From Blastomussa wellsi (lineage: Eukaryota > Cnidaria > Anthozoa > Scleractinia > Plerogyridae), in assembly GCA_947652115.1 (NCBI GenBank), contig OX393570.1:3835817-3899816 (forward strand): DNA of 64,000 nt. The letters are read 5' to 3'. The first letter of the stretch is position 1. Every line of letters begins with the position of its first letter. Made by a program: the position numbers and the translations under genes. Shown here piece after piece: positions 10,202-22,800 of this stretch. A model generated the notes under the pieces. That model did not search any database. It had not been told where the DNA came from and saw nothing but the letters and a program-made list of their open reading frames with translations.

Positions 10202-13200
10202 AAGCTTGGTAAATAAAGGATTTATTGCACGGGATAAAGCTCTCGCCTGAGAGAAATTGTACTTGCGGGACAAAGCGCGTAATCCCGAGCTGGCAAGATA
10301 GCTCCATTTGACCGCTCGGATAGCCAATCACAGAACGGGATTTGGTTCATCTTGCCCGCTCACAAAGCTAGTCATATAATAAACAAATGAATATATCATC
10401 TCATGCATGAATAGTCATTAAAAATATTGTGCTCCGCTTGCTTGTTATACAAATTGTAGTGAACTCGTTTCAACTCATTTGAAGTTTAGTCGTTGTTAGG
10501 TGAACAAATTAAGAAAAACAAAAGAGTTGTAACGTCGAGTGATAAGGACAGCAAACAACCACTTAATTTTGCCATGAATAAACAGGGGTGAAAATTAACT
10601 TAATGATAAAAAAACTATTCAGAATAATAATGTTAAGGAAAAAACACCCAAAAATTAAAGGGGCATTGTCACGCCATTTTAGCAACATTTTAAAAAGCTC
10701 AAACTTGTCTTCGTTCAAAGGAAAACCAAAAATAATGGTTTCGTTTTATTACCTAAGACTATATTATTGCATTGAAACCATTTAGTGGCGTCTGTTGTTC
10801 CGGATGGCGAGAATGGATACACGGATTGAAAACTGAACAAATTTGCCAATTTTTTCAAATTCTCAAGCCATGTCCTGACAATATAGGAAACCTACTATTA
10901 TGGTTTGCTCTTCCTGCTAAATTTTTATTTGATATCTTCGCAATTCTGCGGAGGCATTTTTGCACGAGTAAATTTATTAAGCAGAGCCAAAACTTCAAAA
11001 TCACCATGACAATGTCCCTAAGATAAAATCCAATTATGTGTTCTTTTTCCACGCACGTTTGTTCTATCAGTTTTTCCCGTTAGCAACCGAATACTTAAAA
11101 TCAAAAGTTACATAGAGCTTCTTGGGCAGAGGGCGGTTATTTAAAATGATGCTTTTCTTCTGCAGAATCCCAGTGCAACAGTGAACTGGGCATGCAAACT
11201 AACTGGATCCAAGATGCCGCAATTACCGCCTCATCGATTCGCGATATTGCACACGATCCTGCACGAGCACGTCTCCATGGCAACGGAGCGTGGATGCCGC
11301 TGATTCAAGACGCCAATCAATTTTTGCAGATCCATTTACAAGATCAAACTAACGTGTCAGCGGTAGCCATCCAGGGACATCCTAAAAATGAATATTGGGT
11401 GTCAAAGTTTTCGCTCTCAGTTAGCATGGACGCTCAGAACTGGGTTGACCTGCCAAAGGTACAGACACTGTATTTAGCAATTAACCTGCGAAATCGCGCG
11501 GAATATGACATGATACTTAGCCGGCGAGGCCGTACGCCGAGTTGGATACGATCAGACGATATTCCGCAAGATTGAACAGGAATAAATTTTTCGTTCCCAG
11601 GGTCTCTCATCTTACTGCTCCGGGAGGGCGGGGATCGACCTCGATGTAGGCGAATCGACTTGTAGGCGAAAAAACCGGTTACCGGGAAAATGATTACTTT
11701 TGCTTTGCTTTTGAAAAGCCAGCAAACATGTTTACATCACATGCTATCGTCTTTAATATCCTATCACAGAATAAACCAAACGCGAAACAACGAAAAATAA
11801 TACGCGAGCTAAGTACTATTGATAGTCTAGTGAAACCCTATGCGATTAATGTAAATGACATTTATGGAACTCCGCGTGATCTTTAAAAAATTCGAGGCTT
11901 CGCCGCTGCTTCTTCCACATTTAACCGAGAAACCACTGCGTTAAGTGAAAAGTAAGATATATTTCATAGTTGCTTTTGAGATTAAAAGAGGCTTTGTCAC
12001 GGATGACACATGTTGAAAAATTTAGCTAATCTTTTAAAATTTGTCATTCGCCCTTCTCGATCTTTCTCATTCAAAGCCATCCTCGTTTCTTCTCAGTTTA
12101 TTGTTGTCTCTTTGGTGTTTTTCTTCTTTAGTAAACTGTTATTTCCAGGTTTCCTTTGATCTGAAGGGAACTTCACGCAAAGTTTACTTCATTTTACTAA
12201 CACACCCAACGCCAGTTTATAAAATACACCGTGTGATTGTGTCAAGCATTCAAGACAAAAAGATGAAGGGCGGATTTCTTTTCTAGATTTATAATGGAAG
12301 TAAAACCAAGCACGAGGCTGTAACCAATGAACTGGAGGAGCCGAAAATGGCGAGATTTCTGCGAGTCAAGCCGGTAGAATGGAATGGTGCCATCGCACTT
12401 AGAATAGAGATTTATGGCTGCATGCGAAGTGAGTTGTTGCTGTTTGTGATTTGTGCATGATAACCGGAAATTGTCGGGATGCAGTCGAGGATTGTTGAAG
12501 TCTTTTCCATCGGAAGCCGATTCCGATGCAGAAAGGGATGTTGCTAGGCGACACGATCCATCCTTACGTTAACAAAGTCACGTGACAGCGTAAAAACGGT
12601 TCGGATACGGTCAGGGACAATCGTAGCCTTTTCTATCGGCATTTGACTCCGAGAGTTCTTCCCATATGGTTTAGGGAAAGACATGTTGCTAGCCACAAAG
12701 TCACGTGATAGTATCTAGGGATCTCGAGCAACTTCTGATCGAAAAGTATTTTCCCTTAAGGTTAACTTAACCAAAAAGCGAACATTTACAATTGAAATAT
12801 TTTAATACTGCAACATATATGCAGTTGATTTGCCAATCAAAAACTTCACTTCATCAGTTATCAATGTCTAGAAAGCAAACAACAAAACGCGGTATAGGTG
12901 ACGATTCCTTATAAAATTATAGAAACTACTCTTGTCCCTTGTCAAAAACTGCATTATCACTCTTCTTTACTCTTCTCAGATTTTCCAAAATGCGGAAGCC
13001 GTCACCACGGAGAGAATCGCCATTCCCGCCAAAAGCGAATTGTTGGCGGCAATGAAGCGCAACCCAACTCCTGGCCTTGGCAAGCACAGATTATGGTGAA
13101 TGAAACGAGCCACTGGTGTGGAGGAGTAATCATACATCCGCAATGGATTGTCACCGCTGCTCACTGCATGGATACGTTTTACTCTCGCGCCCCCAAGGAG

Positions 13201-16200
13201 ATACGGCTAGGGGAGCACCACAGTGACACACTTGAGGGGTACGAGGAATTCATCGAACCCGACGGGTTTTATATTCATCCGGGGTTTGCGCACGACCGCC
13301 CTACGTTCATAAGCGCGGGGGATTACGACTTTGCACTTATAAAGCTCAAAAGACCGATTACGTTTTACAGTCGTGTCAGCCCGGTGTGTCTACCCGATGA
13401 AGACTCGACAATTGCCGACGACGTTGGCCGCGTTTGTTTCGTAACGGGGTGGGGGCACACCAAGGAAAATGGGAGCTTCTCCGATGTACTTCATGAAAGC
13501 GAAGTGCCGATAGTTTCTTGGGAGGAATGTAACAAGGAAGACTCGTATGATGGATATGTCAAGGAACGGTTCATGTGCGCGGGATACGAACAAGGAGAAA
13601 GGGATGCGTGCCAAGGCGACAGTGGAGGGCCTTTAGTATGTCAAGATGGCGCAGGAAAATGGGTACTCGCTGGTGTGGTGACGTATGGCCATGGTTGTGC
13701 GAGACCGCTGAAATTTGGAGTGTACAGCGATGTACGCAGATTCCTCCCTTTCATTGAAAGCACTATGTATGGTACGTTATGTATGGGCTCAGAAATAAAT
13801 CGTTGGGAGCTTTGTCATAAATAGAATCATAGCTTAATGCACCTATCAATGTAAATCCCGCGGGGGGAGGGGAATGCGGGCATAGGTGGGGGATTTGAAC
13901 TGAGCTGACATTTTTTTTTTCAAATGCCCGGCCCCAGGGCAATTGTAGATGGTCAAAAGAGTCACTAAAAGTCAATAAAATGTTGCTAGAAAGGCCATTA
14001 AAACGGTCCCGCGCTACGGGATGATAACAACTGCCAAATCCCCCACCTATGCCCGCAATCCCTTCCCCCCCTTCCCCTCGCGGGATTTACATTGATAGGT
14101 GCATAATCCTTAACGTTCACAGTTGTAAACTTTACAATTTTAGAGGGCGTTAGTGTTTTACCACACATGTCATTGACAGGTCCGAGTCATCCTGGGTAGA
14201 ATTAGTACTGAATGGGAAAAGAAAAAGGTCCGAGCTATCGCTGTTTCGAGTTATCATGCAGTATTGTTATAACCACACTGAAAAATGCATCTAAATCCAT
14301 GAGTTTTTAGTGAAACATAAAGCCGTTATATAAAATTTTCTCTATAAAATAATATTTTTTTACAATATGTTCTCCATAACTTGTAAGTTTTTATTTTAGA
14401 AGGCAAAATTAATACGCTATTACCTGACCACGTAACTGTGGATAAACTCTTGGTCTTCGGGTTTACCTTGGTGTAAAAACCTGTGACCTTTTTCTTTGTT
14501 TTTGAGCTATTGTTTTTCTGTTCCATTTCCACCTTATTTCAAAATGGCCACTGATTTATGCACATACAAATTGGCCCTTGTTGTCTCGTTCAAGATAAAA
14601 TATTCTTTTGATTTTTGAGCTTAAAAACGAGGCAAGAAGGGCTAATTCGAATACCAACAAAAGAATATTAAGATGGTAGCCATTTTGGAATAAGGTGTAT
14701 TATCATGTTGTCTTGTTCGTTCTTTGTTTTACGTCACTGGTGAGTTTCACAAGTTTTTACACCGAGGATGAGCCTGTTCTTCGGCCATCAAGTTCATAAA
14801 ATGATTATCACCGCTGATTGTGTTATATTTTTAATCAAACTGTGGATAACCTCGGTATGTCTTGTATCAGGTTACCCAGAATGCGGTATTCGCCCAGTTC
14901 CTTTTCATTCCTCTCGTATCGTCGGTGGACGCGAGGCTCGCCCCAACTCCTGGCCGTGGCAAATCGATCTTCTGGTCAATGGCACTGCTCACTACTGTGG
15001 AGGCTCTCTGATTGGTCCTTCGTGGATTGTGACGTCAGCGCATTGTTTCCATTTGTACACTAAGCCAGGACTGTGGCATGTCAGGGTTGGAGAACACAAT
15101 GAAACAAAATACGAGGGTTACGAAGAAATTATCAACATCGAGAAGATAACAATTCATCCTGGATTTAAACTGGGCAACGCGAAATGGACTGGAGACTACG
15201 ACATTGCCATAATCAAACTCAAGCGACCAGCGGTGTTCCACAAACGAGTGAATTCCATCTGTCTACCTGAAATGGAAACACGTTTAACAACCGGTAAAAC
15301 CTGTTACGCGACCGGATGGGGACTGCAAGACGAGAATGCCGTTTCGTACTCTGACGTTCTTCGCGAGGTCGAGGTTCCCTTGGTATCCAAAGAAGTCTGT
15401 AACAGCAATATTTCCTACAATGGCATGCTGAACGAGCGTTATTTTTGCGCCGGTTTTCAAGGTGGCGGTAAAGACTCTTGTAGTGGTGATAGTGGGGGAC
15501 CGCTGGCCTGTCAGAATGACAATGGAAGTTTTGTTCTTACAGGCGTGATTAGCTGGGGTAAAGGGTGCGCTCGACAAAATAAATATGGCGTGTATTTAGA
15601 TGTACGTTACATGTTGCCATTCATCGAGAGCACACTTTACGGTAAGTCGCCTGAGAAGATTTCTCTCTTTCAATTCCGGAAGAGCTATATTTAATTCCCT
15701 TTCATATGAAATTACCTGCTTTGGTATGGCCCCTCTTTAAAGTGCACATGACAAGAATTTTTTTCTCTTGATTCTTGTAGTTGGACATCTAAAGAAAACG
15801 TTTCGAAGCTTTAAAAGTGCTGGATAAATCTAAAAAGCATTGCTTTTGCTTTCGAAATGCGCGCAAGTTCCATCCAAATTTGTCCCAGAGACTGGGACCT
15901 AGTTTATAGACGGCGAAGTTATTCGTGACGTCACATTGTGTACCTTTGCCGCGAAGGTCTGTTGTCGCTAAGAGGATTCTGCGTACTTCGTAGTGGACAG
16001 ATAGTGCATTGAAAGGCAAAGATGTCCAGTGATTCTGATGATTCATTTGAGTCGGATTCTTCTGAAAGTTGCATTGAGGTACACAATGTGACGATTTTGG
16101 CCGCGCGATGACCGGGGCAAATTTGAAGGCAAATTGCTCGTATTTTGAAAGCAAGAAAAAAATGCTTTTTAGATTTTTCCAGCACTTTTAAGGCTTCGAG

Positions 16201-17733
16201 TCGTTTTCTATAGACATCCAACTACAAGAATCAAGAGAAAAAAATTCGTGTCATATACACTTTAAATCAGCTGTAATGTTATTTTCGTATGTCTATTCTA
16301 GGAAGAGTTATAAGAAGGATTTAGAACAGAAAAGGAAAATTGAATTTATATTAACCGGAGTTATGCTTCAACTGTCAAGAATAATACTTTTTGAAAAGTT
16401 TAGCCTGAATTTTTCAAGATGGTCATTAGCAAAATTCGCTGTTAGAAAGGCATTTTGAAATATCGGAGTAAATGAATAGCTTCTGCAGCCAAATTCAGTA
16501 AAAATGCAAAGTTTCGTGAAGATCTGCTTCAAACCTGTTCAAACTCGATAGAATATAAAAACAATATAAATTTTGATTTTTGCAAAGAATTGTATTGCGT
16601 GCGGGCAGTGTATGCACACGCCATGCATTTCTCAGAATTCTTGGAAACTTCGCAATTTTTTTGAATGTGGTATGGCGATTCTATTCGTGAATCTGGGTTT
16701 TCTCTCAATGTAACGTTTAAAAATATGACGCTAACCTCGAATTGTGCTTTTCTAACTCGTAACGCTCGATTTCCAGCCGTTTTGTTTCCCTGCGTTCCAA
16801 GGATAACAACACGACTCTGAAAATAGCTGGAAATGGATTTATCTTCCCATTACTCGATCGATCAACGCAAGTGGATACGACTTGTTAGCACTACTGTAAA
16901 AGCTTTTTTTCTCGTTAACTTTATACACTGTCGTTGTCACAGAAATGTTTATTGGTGATTCAAGATGGTAATTTTCTCTTTCGCAATCTTGTTTTATAGG
17001 TTATCCAAAATGTGGAACACGCTTTCTTTCCGCGCAAAGCCCGCACGTGGTCAGCGGAAGCGAGGCTAGTCCCAATTCCTGGCCGTGGCAAGTTGAGTTA
17101 CTTTTTAATAACACGCACGCGTGTAGCGGTTCTTTAATCGGTGAACGTTGGATCGTGACGTCGGCAGCTTGTGTGAACTCCACTCACAACGCTGAAAACT
17201 GGACCGCTCGACTCGGTGAACACAACAGAACAGCCCTGGAAGGATATGAAGAATCCATCAAGATTGAAAGCATCTTTACTAGTGCACAGCACCACATTTC
17301 TCTGATGAAGTTGGAACGAGTGGCGGTACTACACAAGCGAGTTATCCCAGTCTGCCTTCCGGATGAAAATACAACGTTTACTTTTGGATCGTCGTGTTAT
17401 TTGACCGGCTGGAGGTCTACCAAACAGGACGGAAATCTCACGGATGTGTTGAACGAGGCCCAAGTTGAACTGGCCTCGCTAGAATCTTGTAATACATCGT
17501 ATGGTGGAATGGTTACCAAGTATCAACGCTGCGCTAGCACCCCCCGGGATAAAGACGAAGTTTGTAATGTCGAGAGTGGCACACCACTGGTTTGTCCGGG
17601 GGAAGATGGAAGATTTTTGCTGGCAGGCGTGGCATCTTTTGAGGACTGGTGTTCAAATCCAGGCAATTATGGCGTCTTTATCGATATAAAACTGATGCTG
17701 TCATTTATTGAGAGTACCATTGTTAGTGCTTAA
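8575..17733 (+). CDS. Secreted F5/8C (discoidin) plus triple trypsin-domain protein, 923 aa
   Basis: Exons: 8575-8614, 11166-11458, 12287-12428, 12980-13771, 14871-15641, 17000-17733; phases 1,0,1,1,1. Exon 1 encodes a signal peptide (MMWFVALLCLLVN). Exons 2-3 encode an F5/8C domain (~17-155), from SQCNSELGM to ALRIEIYGC. Each trypsin domain is one exon. Domain 1: activation site RQKR/IVGG (~178), TAAHC, DYDFALIKL and CQGDSGGP, with Asp at S1 position 189. Domain 2: SSR/IVGG (~438), TSAHC, DYDIAIIKL and CSGDSGGP, also Asp189. Domain 3 has PH/VVSG with no basic activation residue, TSAACV (His lost), HISLMKL (Asp lost) and VESGTP, so it is a pseudoprotease. The F5/8C domain would bind glycans or lipids and tether trypsin-like activity outside the cell. 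Multi-protease chains recall polyserases, but the F5/8C combination differs. Confidence 0.88.
8615..11165 (+). other. Intron 1 of the F5/8C-protease gene
   Basis: GTGAGT donor and CTTCTGCAG acceptor. It contains the long foldback at 10073-10193 and otherwise AT-rich sequence with no coding signal. Confidence 0.65.
10073..10193. mobile_element. Long hairpin, MITE end
   Basis: AAGATGGCTGGATATTGGCC on the left pairs with GGCCAATATCCAGCCATCTT on the right. Inside, CGTGTTTATGGACC pairs with GGTCCATAAACACG around the centre ACTTAAG. The left arm has a T-rich expansion. It could be a solo foldback or one end of a larger MITE extending to ~10330. Confidence 0.6.
11495..11700 (+). repeat. Dispersed repeat fragment in intron 2
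   Basis: GAAATCGCGCGGAATAT followed by TGATACTTAGCCG recurs at about 39753-39786. The two copies share only this core, so family and boundaries are unknown. Confidence 0.3.
12046..12165 (+). repeat. Dispersed repeat, copy in intron 2 of the protease gene
   Basis: CTTTGGTGTTTTTCTTCTTT, AAACTGTTATTTCCAGG and nearby CCATCCTCGTT also occur at 52810-52910 (same strand) and inverted at 53870-53965. Three copies are present in the window; ends are not defined. Confidence 0.45.
13838..14103. mobile_element. MITE in intron 4 of the protease gene
   Basis: 266 bases with inverted ends TGCACCTATCAATGTAAATC and its exact complement. Further pairing of GCGGGCATAGGTGGGGGATT with its complement lies inside. 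TAA occurs on both sides, which would fit a 3-bp Harbinger-like (TWA) duplication. Non-coding. Confidence 0.65.
15741..16261. mobile_element. TTAA-flanked MITE in intron 5 of the protease gene
   Basis: About 100-base inverted repeats at 15741-15845 and 16160-16261. The left arm includes CTCTTGATTCTTGTAGTTGG and the right arm its complement. TTAA sits directly outside each end (15737-15740 and 16262-16265), the duplication made by piggyBac and Kolobok transposases. The 300-base interior has no transposase. Confidence 0.65.
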
Positions 17734-19895
17734 CTAAACCAAACCATTTCTCGAAAGTTTAGCATATTTAAAAGCCCGAGTCTTCTTCGTGTCATTTATC
17801 TGGGCATTCGCGCACGCAGCGATCAAACGATGCGACCAAAACGGAAACTTACTGAACAGAGATGTTTTCTACCCCGCATATTCTTCAAAAATTTAATAAA
17901 TGCTATACATCTAGTTCGCCTTATAATACAAATTGGCAGGGCTCTTTTCATGACGTTTTCTTAGAAACTTTAAATCTTACAAAATTCCATCAACGGAAAT
18001 TGAAATAGGTGGATGGGGCGGGGGACAGGGGCTGGAGAGAGCTAGGAAGGGTAGGGGACGGGAGCGAAAGCAAAATTGCGTAATATTTTGCATTAGAAGA
18101 AACCCAGTGTGTTCAATTGTAAATCCTTGAGTGACTGTTTTCTATTCGCCGATAGAAAACGATGGTGCGCGCGTTGCTCTTTGAAGGCAAGATTTTTCTT
18201 GATTTTTGCCTTAAAAATACATAAACTGTTAGCTTTTGGGATGTAATCCTATAGGGTTTCTACTAAAACAATTACACTACTCGTCCTCGTTTTCTATGAA
18301 CGATAGTCAATTCGACTACGCCTCATTCACCATTCGCCCATAGAAAACTCGCGCTCGTAGTCTTAGAAATAAAACAATGAGGCGGAAGCCGGGAGTAAGG
18401 GATACGAGAAGCGGGAGGTCTAGACCCCCCCCCCCCCCCATCCCCTCCCTCCCCACAAAGAGCTGTCAGATTTTTGCGCTTCACTACTTTGAAAGATATC
18501 TGCGGCTATGAAGAAAGCTTGAAAAGCTCTTCTTGATAAATTTGGCAAGCTTTCCAGGTTTGTCGAAGCTTTTCGTATTGTAATGTTAGCAAAACATTGT
18601 AAAAATTGTAAGTATTGTACGTAGTGTGACCTAATATGTAATGATTTTAAGAGTAAAAAAAATTATTGAACATTTCATTCAAAATTAAGGTCGGTTTATT
18701 ACCAAGAAAATATTTAAAAAATTAATGCAACATTATTATATCTCTTTTTTGCGGTGCTCGCTGTTTTTAAAAAGCTTAAATAAAGTTCATTCATTCATTC
18801 TGTGCCAAAATTGCAAGTGGCTCTTCTTTAGTGTTAGACTTATTACTTGTAATCAGCTTTCCGACTTAAAAACTTAGCAAGGGCCAGCAAGACGTTGATT
18901 TCCACTGTCTTACTAGATGTGTGTATTTTACTCTCGAATCACTATCCGACTTATGAAAAATTATCAGCATATGTGCGTTCTTAATGATTGATCGAAACTA
19001 AGTTAATCCTTGTTCACACTTGTAAAGTACAATAAACCGTGAAGCACTGGTAAACCGCTATACCAAAAAAAATTTATACAAGCGCTTCGTTAGCATGCCA
19101 ACAGTGATAATAAAAGTACTGCCTCGTACCCAGGCGCCGGTCGGTCAAGGCGGTAAGGTGGGAGATCAGGAGCGCGGGGATTGATGGTTAGGTTGCCATT
19201 CGCATCAGTCTCACAACGCCACGCGAACCGCGCAAAATTAATCCCAAAACGCAAAGCACACTCAGTACGACCAAGGAGCGAAGCCTGGGGACGAGGCGGA
19301 TCAAAGCAAGTACAAAACACAAACAAGCGTAACACCATCTTTGAAAAATAACTCAACTACGCGTTTAACGTGTGAAAAAGAGCTTGTTCTATATTTTTAT
19401 TAACGGTCATGTTGTGATTCAAGTTTATCATTGGTTGAAATTTTATTTTCGTTTTTTTTTATGTATGGCAATGAATATGATGAATTTGAAACAAGGATAA
19501 AATTGAACCACAACATACACATAATGAAAGCGATCACTGGTTTTCTTGGTATTTTTCGCAATACTTTTTTTTGTATATGCTATTAACCAATGGCCAAAAT
19601 ATTAACAGCCAGGTCATTACAGCAAAAAAATTTAACTGATGACACATTCAAGTGGATTGGAAAGGCCGACGACAACAACAACAAAAATGTTACCTCTACC
19701 TTGGGAAATTTTCCCACATTTTTCCAACAAGCAATCCCGTTCCTTTCATATGGTAATCCCCCAGGAATATAGAGTTATGCAGTATTCCCAATAGCCTCTT
19801 CAGACTATATTTTGAATGTCATTTACATGTGGGAGTACGATGCTTTGACTGTCTTTGTGGTCCAGTGAATAGACATGCCTTTTGTGTGTTAATCG
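17734..19895. other. Convergent intergenic region
   Basis: Contains the AATAAA of the protease gene at 17895, a poly-C tract near 18427-18440 and AT-rich sequence. The frame at 19090-19356 (-) lies in GC-richer, repeat-like DNA and has no domain. TTTATT at 19396-19401 could be the minus-strand polyadenylation signal of the coiled-coil gene. Confidence 0.5.
17895..17900 (+). promoter_or_regulatory. Candidate polyadenylation signal of the F5/8C-protease gene
   Basis: AATAAA lies 162 bases after the TAA stop at 17731-17733. Confidence 0.6.
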
Positions 19896-22800
19896 TCACG
19901 TTTCTCGACTCTCTTCTTCTTCATCATGCATTTCTTCTGTGCTCTCAGATCTGCTATCGTCGCTACTTGGCTCAACGTTTGTCAACCCTTCGAGTCGTTC
20001 TCTCGCCATTTTAAGTTTCTCCTCAAGAAGCATTGCTTTCGCCTGTGTCTCAAACACGTCCTTTTTAGATGCAGCATACTCTTGCATCTTACTTTTTTGT
20101 GCCAAGGTGTCCAGATAGGCACTGGTTTCTCTCGGTTTTCCTTCGTAATTTACAATCGTTCTCGGCGAGATTGGTTTCGTGTTTTGCCCTCGAAGATTGT
20201 CCCGCTCCAACCTCACAGCTTCGTACATCGAATTTAGGTCATGAATCTTTTGTTTACCCTCCTCAAGCTCTCTCTGAAGAGTTTTGATCGTATCGACCGT
20301 TTTCTCGTCCGCTTCTAAAATTAAGAGTCTTTGCTGCGTCACCTTCAATTTCTGTTCCAATTCTTTCTTCTCTCGTTGACTTTTCTCGTTGTTTTCCTTA
20401 AGCATTGCCAACCTCTTGTTCGAAAGCTGAACTTCTTTATTCAGTTGATCTTTCTCTAGGAGTGCTTTCTGCAGTTCCACTGATTTTGCTAATTCTTTAT
20501 CTTCAAGCTGGTCCTCAGAATTGTTTATTTCATCGAGGAGATTGTCGAAGGCAGTCTTCAAATCGTTGTAGAGTTTTCGAGTGGCGGAAATCTCTAGCCT
20601 CAGCTTCTCGTTTTCTCCTTTTTCTTTCATCAAACTTGACTCAAGCTCTAGAATCTGCCTCTTCAACGCTTCGAGTTCATCTTGTGTTTCGTCTTGTTTG
20701 TTCGTCAGCGTTAGAAGTTCAGTTACCTTTGCAGACATTTCTTTGTTTGTCGCTGATATTTCGTTCTGAAGCTCCATATTTTCCCTCTTGAGTTTCTTGA
20801 TTACTTCAGTATTCTCTCGGAGTTCTTTTCCGTCAATTTCACGATCGTGTTTCTCCTCCCTCAGCTGACTTTGCAACTGTTGCAAGTCCTTTCTGAGTTT
20901 GCTATTTTGCTCCCTTGTTTCTTTGACCGCGAGATTTGCCTTTGCTTGTTCTCTGGCTGAAGCGCACAATTCCTCCTCCAGCGACGAAATCTTGTTCTTG
21001 CAGGACTGTAAGTCTCTTAGCAGCTCGACATTACTATTTGCGTTTGTCTGCCTCATACTCTCTAAATCAGACACTCTATTAAGTGCCTCCAGTAATTCGG
21101 TCCTTTGAGAATCCAACTTGCTCTGACTGTTTTCCAATGAGTTTTCCATTTGCGTGTTCTTCTGTTGAAGCTCCGCTAGTTGATCCTCTAAACGGCTAAT
21201 CATTTCCTCGTAAGTAGCATTGCATTCTTCTAATCCAAAAACGGTGTTGTGAGTGGAATTTAGCTCCGATTCTACTTCACTCATGGCTTTGGAAACCGTT
21301 TGCAGTTCATTTCGGTCGAGTTGTGCCGAGTATTCAAGTTTACGCAACGACTCTTCAAGCTCAATTATTCTTTTTTCTTTCCACGCGATCTCTTTCTCCA
21401 AAGAATCTTTAACTGTAAGATAATTGTTAATTTCTTTCTCCTGTTCTAAGATCTTCTCTTCCAAACTTGTATTCTTACTTTGAGCCTGTTCTTTTTCAAG
21501 AACGACATTCTCATAAGCATTCTCTAGTTCAGTTAACTTCTTGTGGCTAACATGATTTAACTCCGTTTTGTTCTTGGGTGTCTCTGGCTTTTTAACTGGT
21601 GATCTCTTTGGAGTTTGAAATTCATTCAATTTTCTCTGCAATCTCTCGTTCTCGTGTCTTAAAGCTTCTATCTGGATTTGCTGCTCCAAGCACTGCCTTT
21701 TCATTTTATTGAGCTCATCCTTAAGGCTTTGTCTTCCTGCATCGATCGACGAGTGTTTAGCCTGGAGTGCCTCAATCACTGGGCCTTGTGATAAAAGTTC
21801 GCTGTTCAGTTCCTTGATCTTTTTCTGGGCGTCTTGAAGTTGAGTTTTCTGTTCACTTGAGCTTGTTTTAAGCTCTTTCAGTTCAGTCTGCAACTTTTTG
21901 TTCCTCTCCTTTAGTTTTGTAATGCTGAAATCAAGTTCTAAGATTCGATTGTCTTTTTCTTGGATGATTCCGTTGTGTTTCTGTTTCTCTTGCTCAAACA
22001 CCTCTTGCGTTTCCTTGTTTCTCAATACTTCCCTCTTCAGCTCAACTTCCAAATTAGTCTTCGCATTTTCCAAGAGGAGAATGCGGGCGCCTTTTTCCGA
22101 CAAGGCTTTCTTATAATCTTTCACTCCACCTTTGAACTGTGATATATCCTTCATAAGGTTGTCGTAATCTTTCTTCGCTTCCGTGACTTTCTGACGTTCA
22201 TTTTCGAGCCCCTCTCTCAAGGCAGCATTTTCTTTCTGCTTCTGCTGTGTCTGTATTTGAAGCTCTTTAATCACCTTCTGGTGTTGTGCTACGCTCTTAC
22301 CGAGCTCCTCATTTTCCTGACCAAAACCTTCCACTCTAGTTTCATATTCTGCAAGGGTTTTCTTCAATTGGAAATTCGCCTGGTCAAGCTCTCTGTTCTT
22401 CTTTAAAGTCGTGTTCATCAAGGCATGTGTGGAAGACAGCTCGTCTCTAAGTGTCTGCAGGTCCTTTTCCAAGTATTTCTTTTCAGACTGTACTGTATCC
22501 AGCACAGTCTCAGCTCCTTCATTCATCCTTGCATTGTGATTCCATTTGGTTTGAAGCTCTTGCAACTTGCACTGTACCTCAAAAAGCTCGTCCTCAGTTT
22601 TCCTTACCTTTTCTTGTTCGTCCTTAATTTCGTCCGCCAAAAGACTTTTGGCAGCTTCCAAACCATCCCTCTGTACTTCAAGCTGCATTACGCTCTCTTG
22701 TATAATGTCCAACTGATTCATTGCTCTGTTGACTTCTTCTCGCGATTTCACCAAATAACTCTTTACTTTTTCGAGCTCATTTTGGGATTCTTCGTTTCTT

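Noticed and set aside
19090..19356. Minus-strand 88-codon frame with a hydrophobic start
   Set aside because: No known domain; composition changes and GTACGAGGCAG / CTCGTCCCCAGGC runs look like repeat DNA rather than coding sequence.
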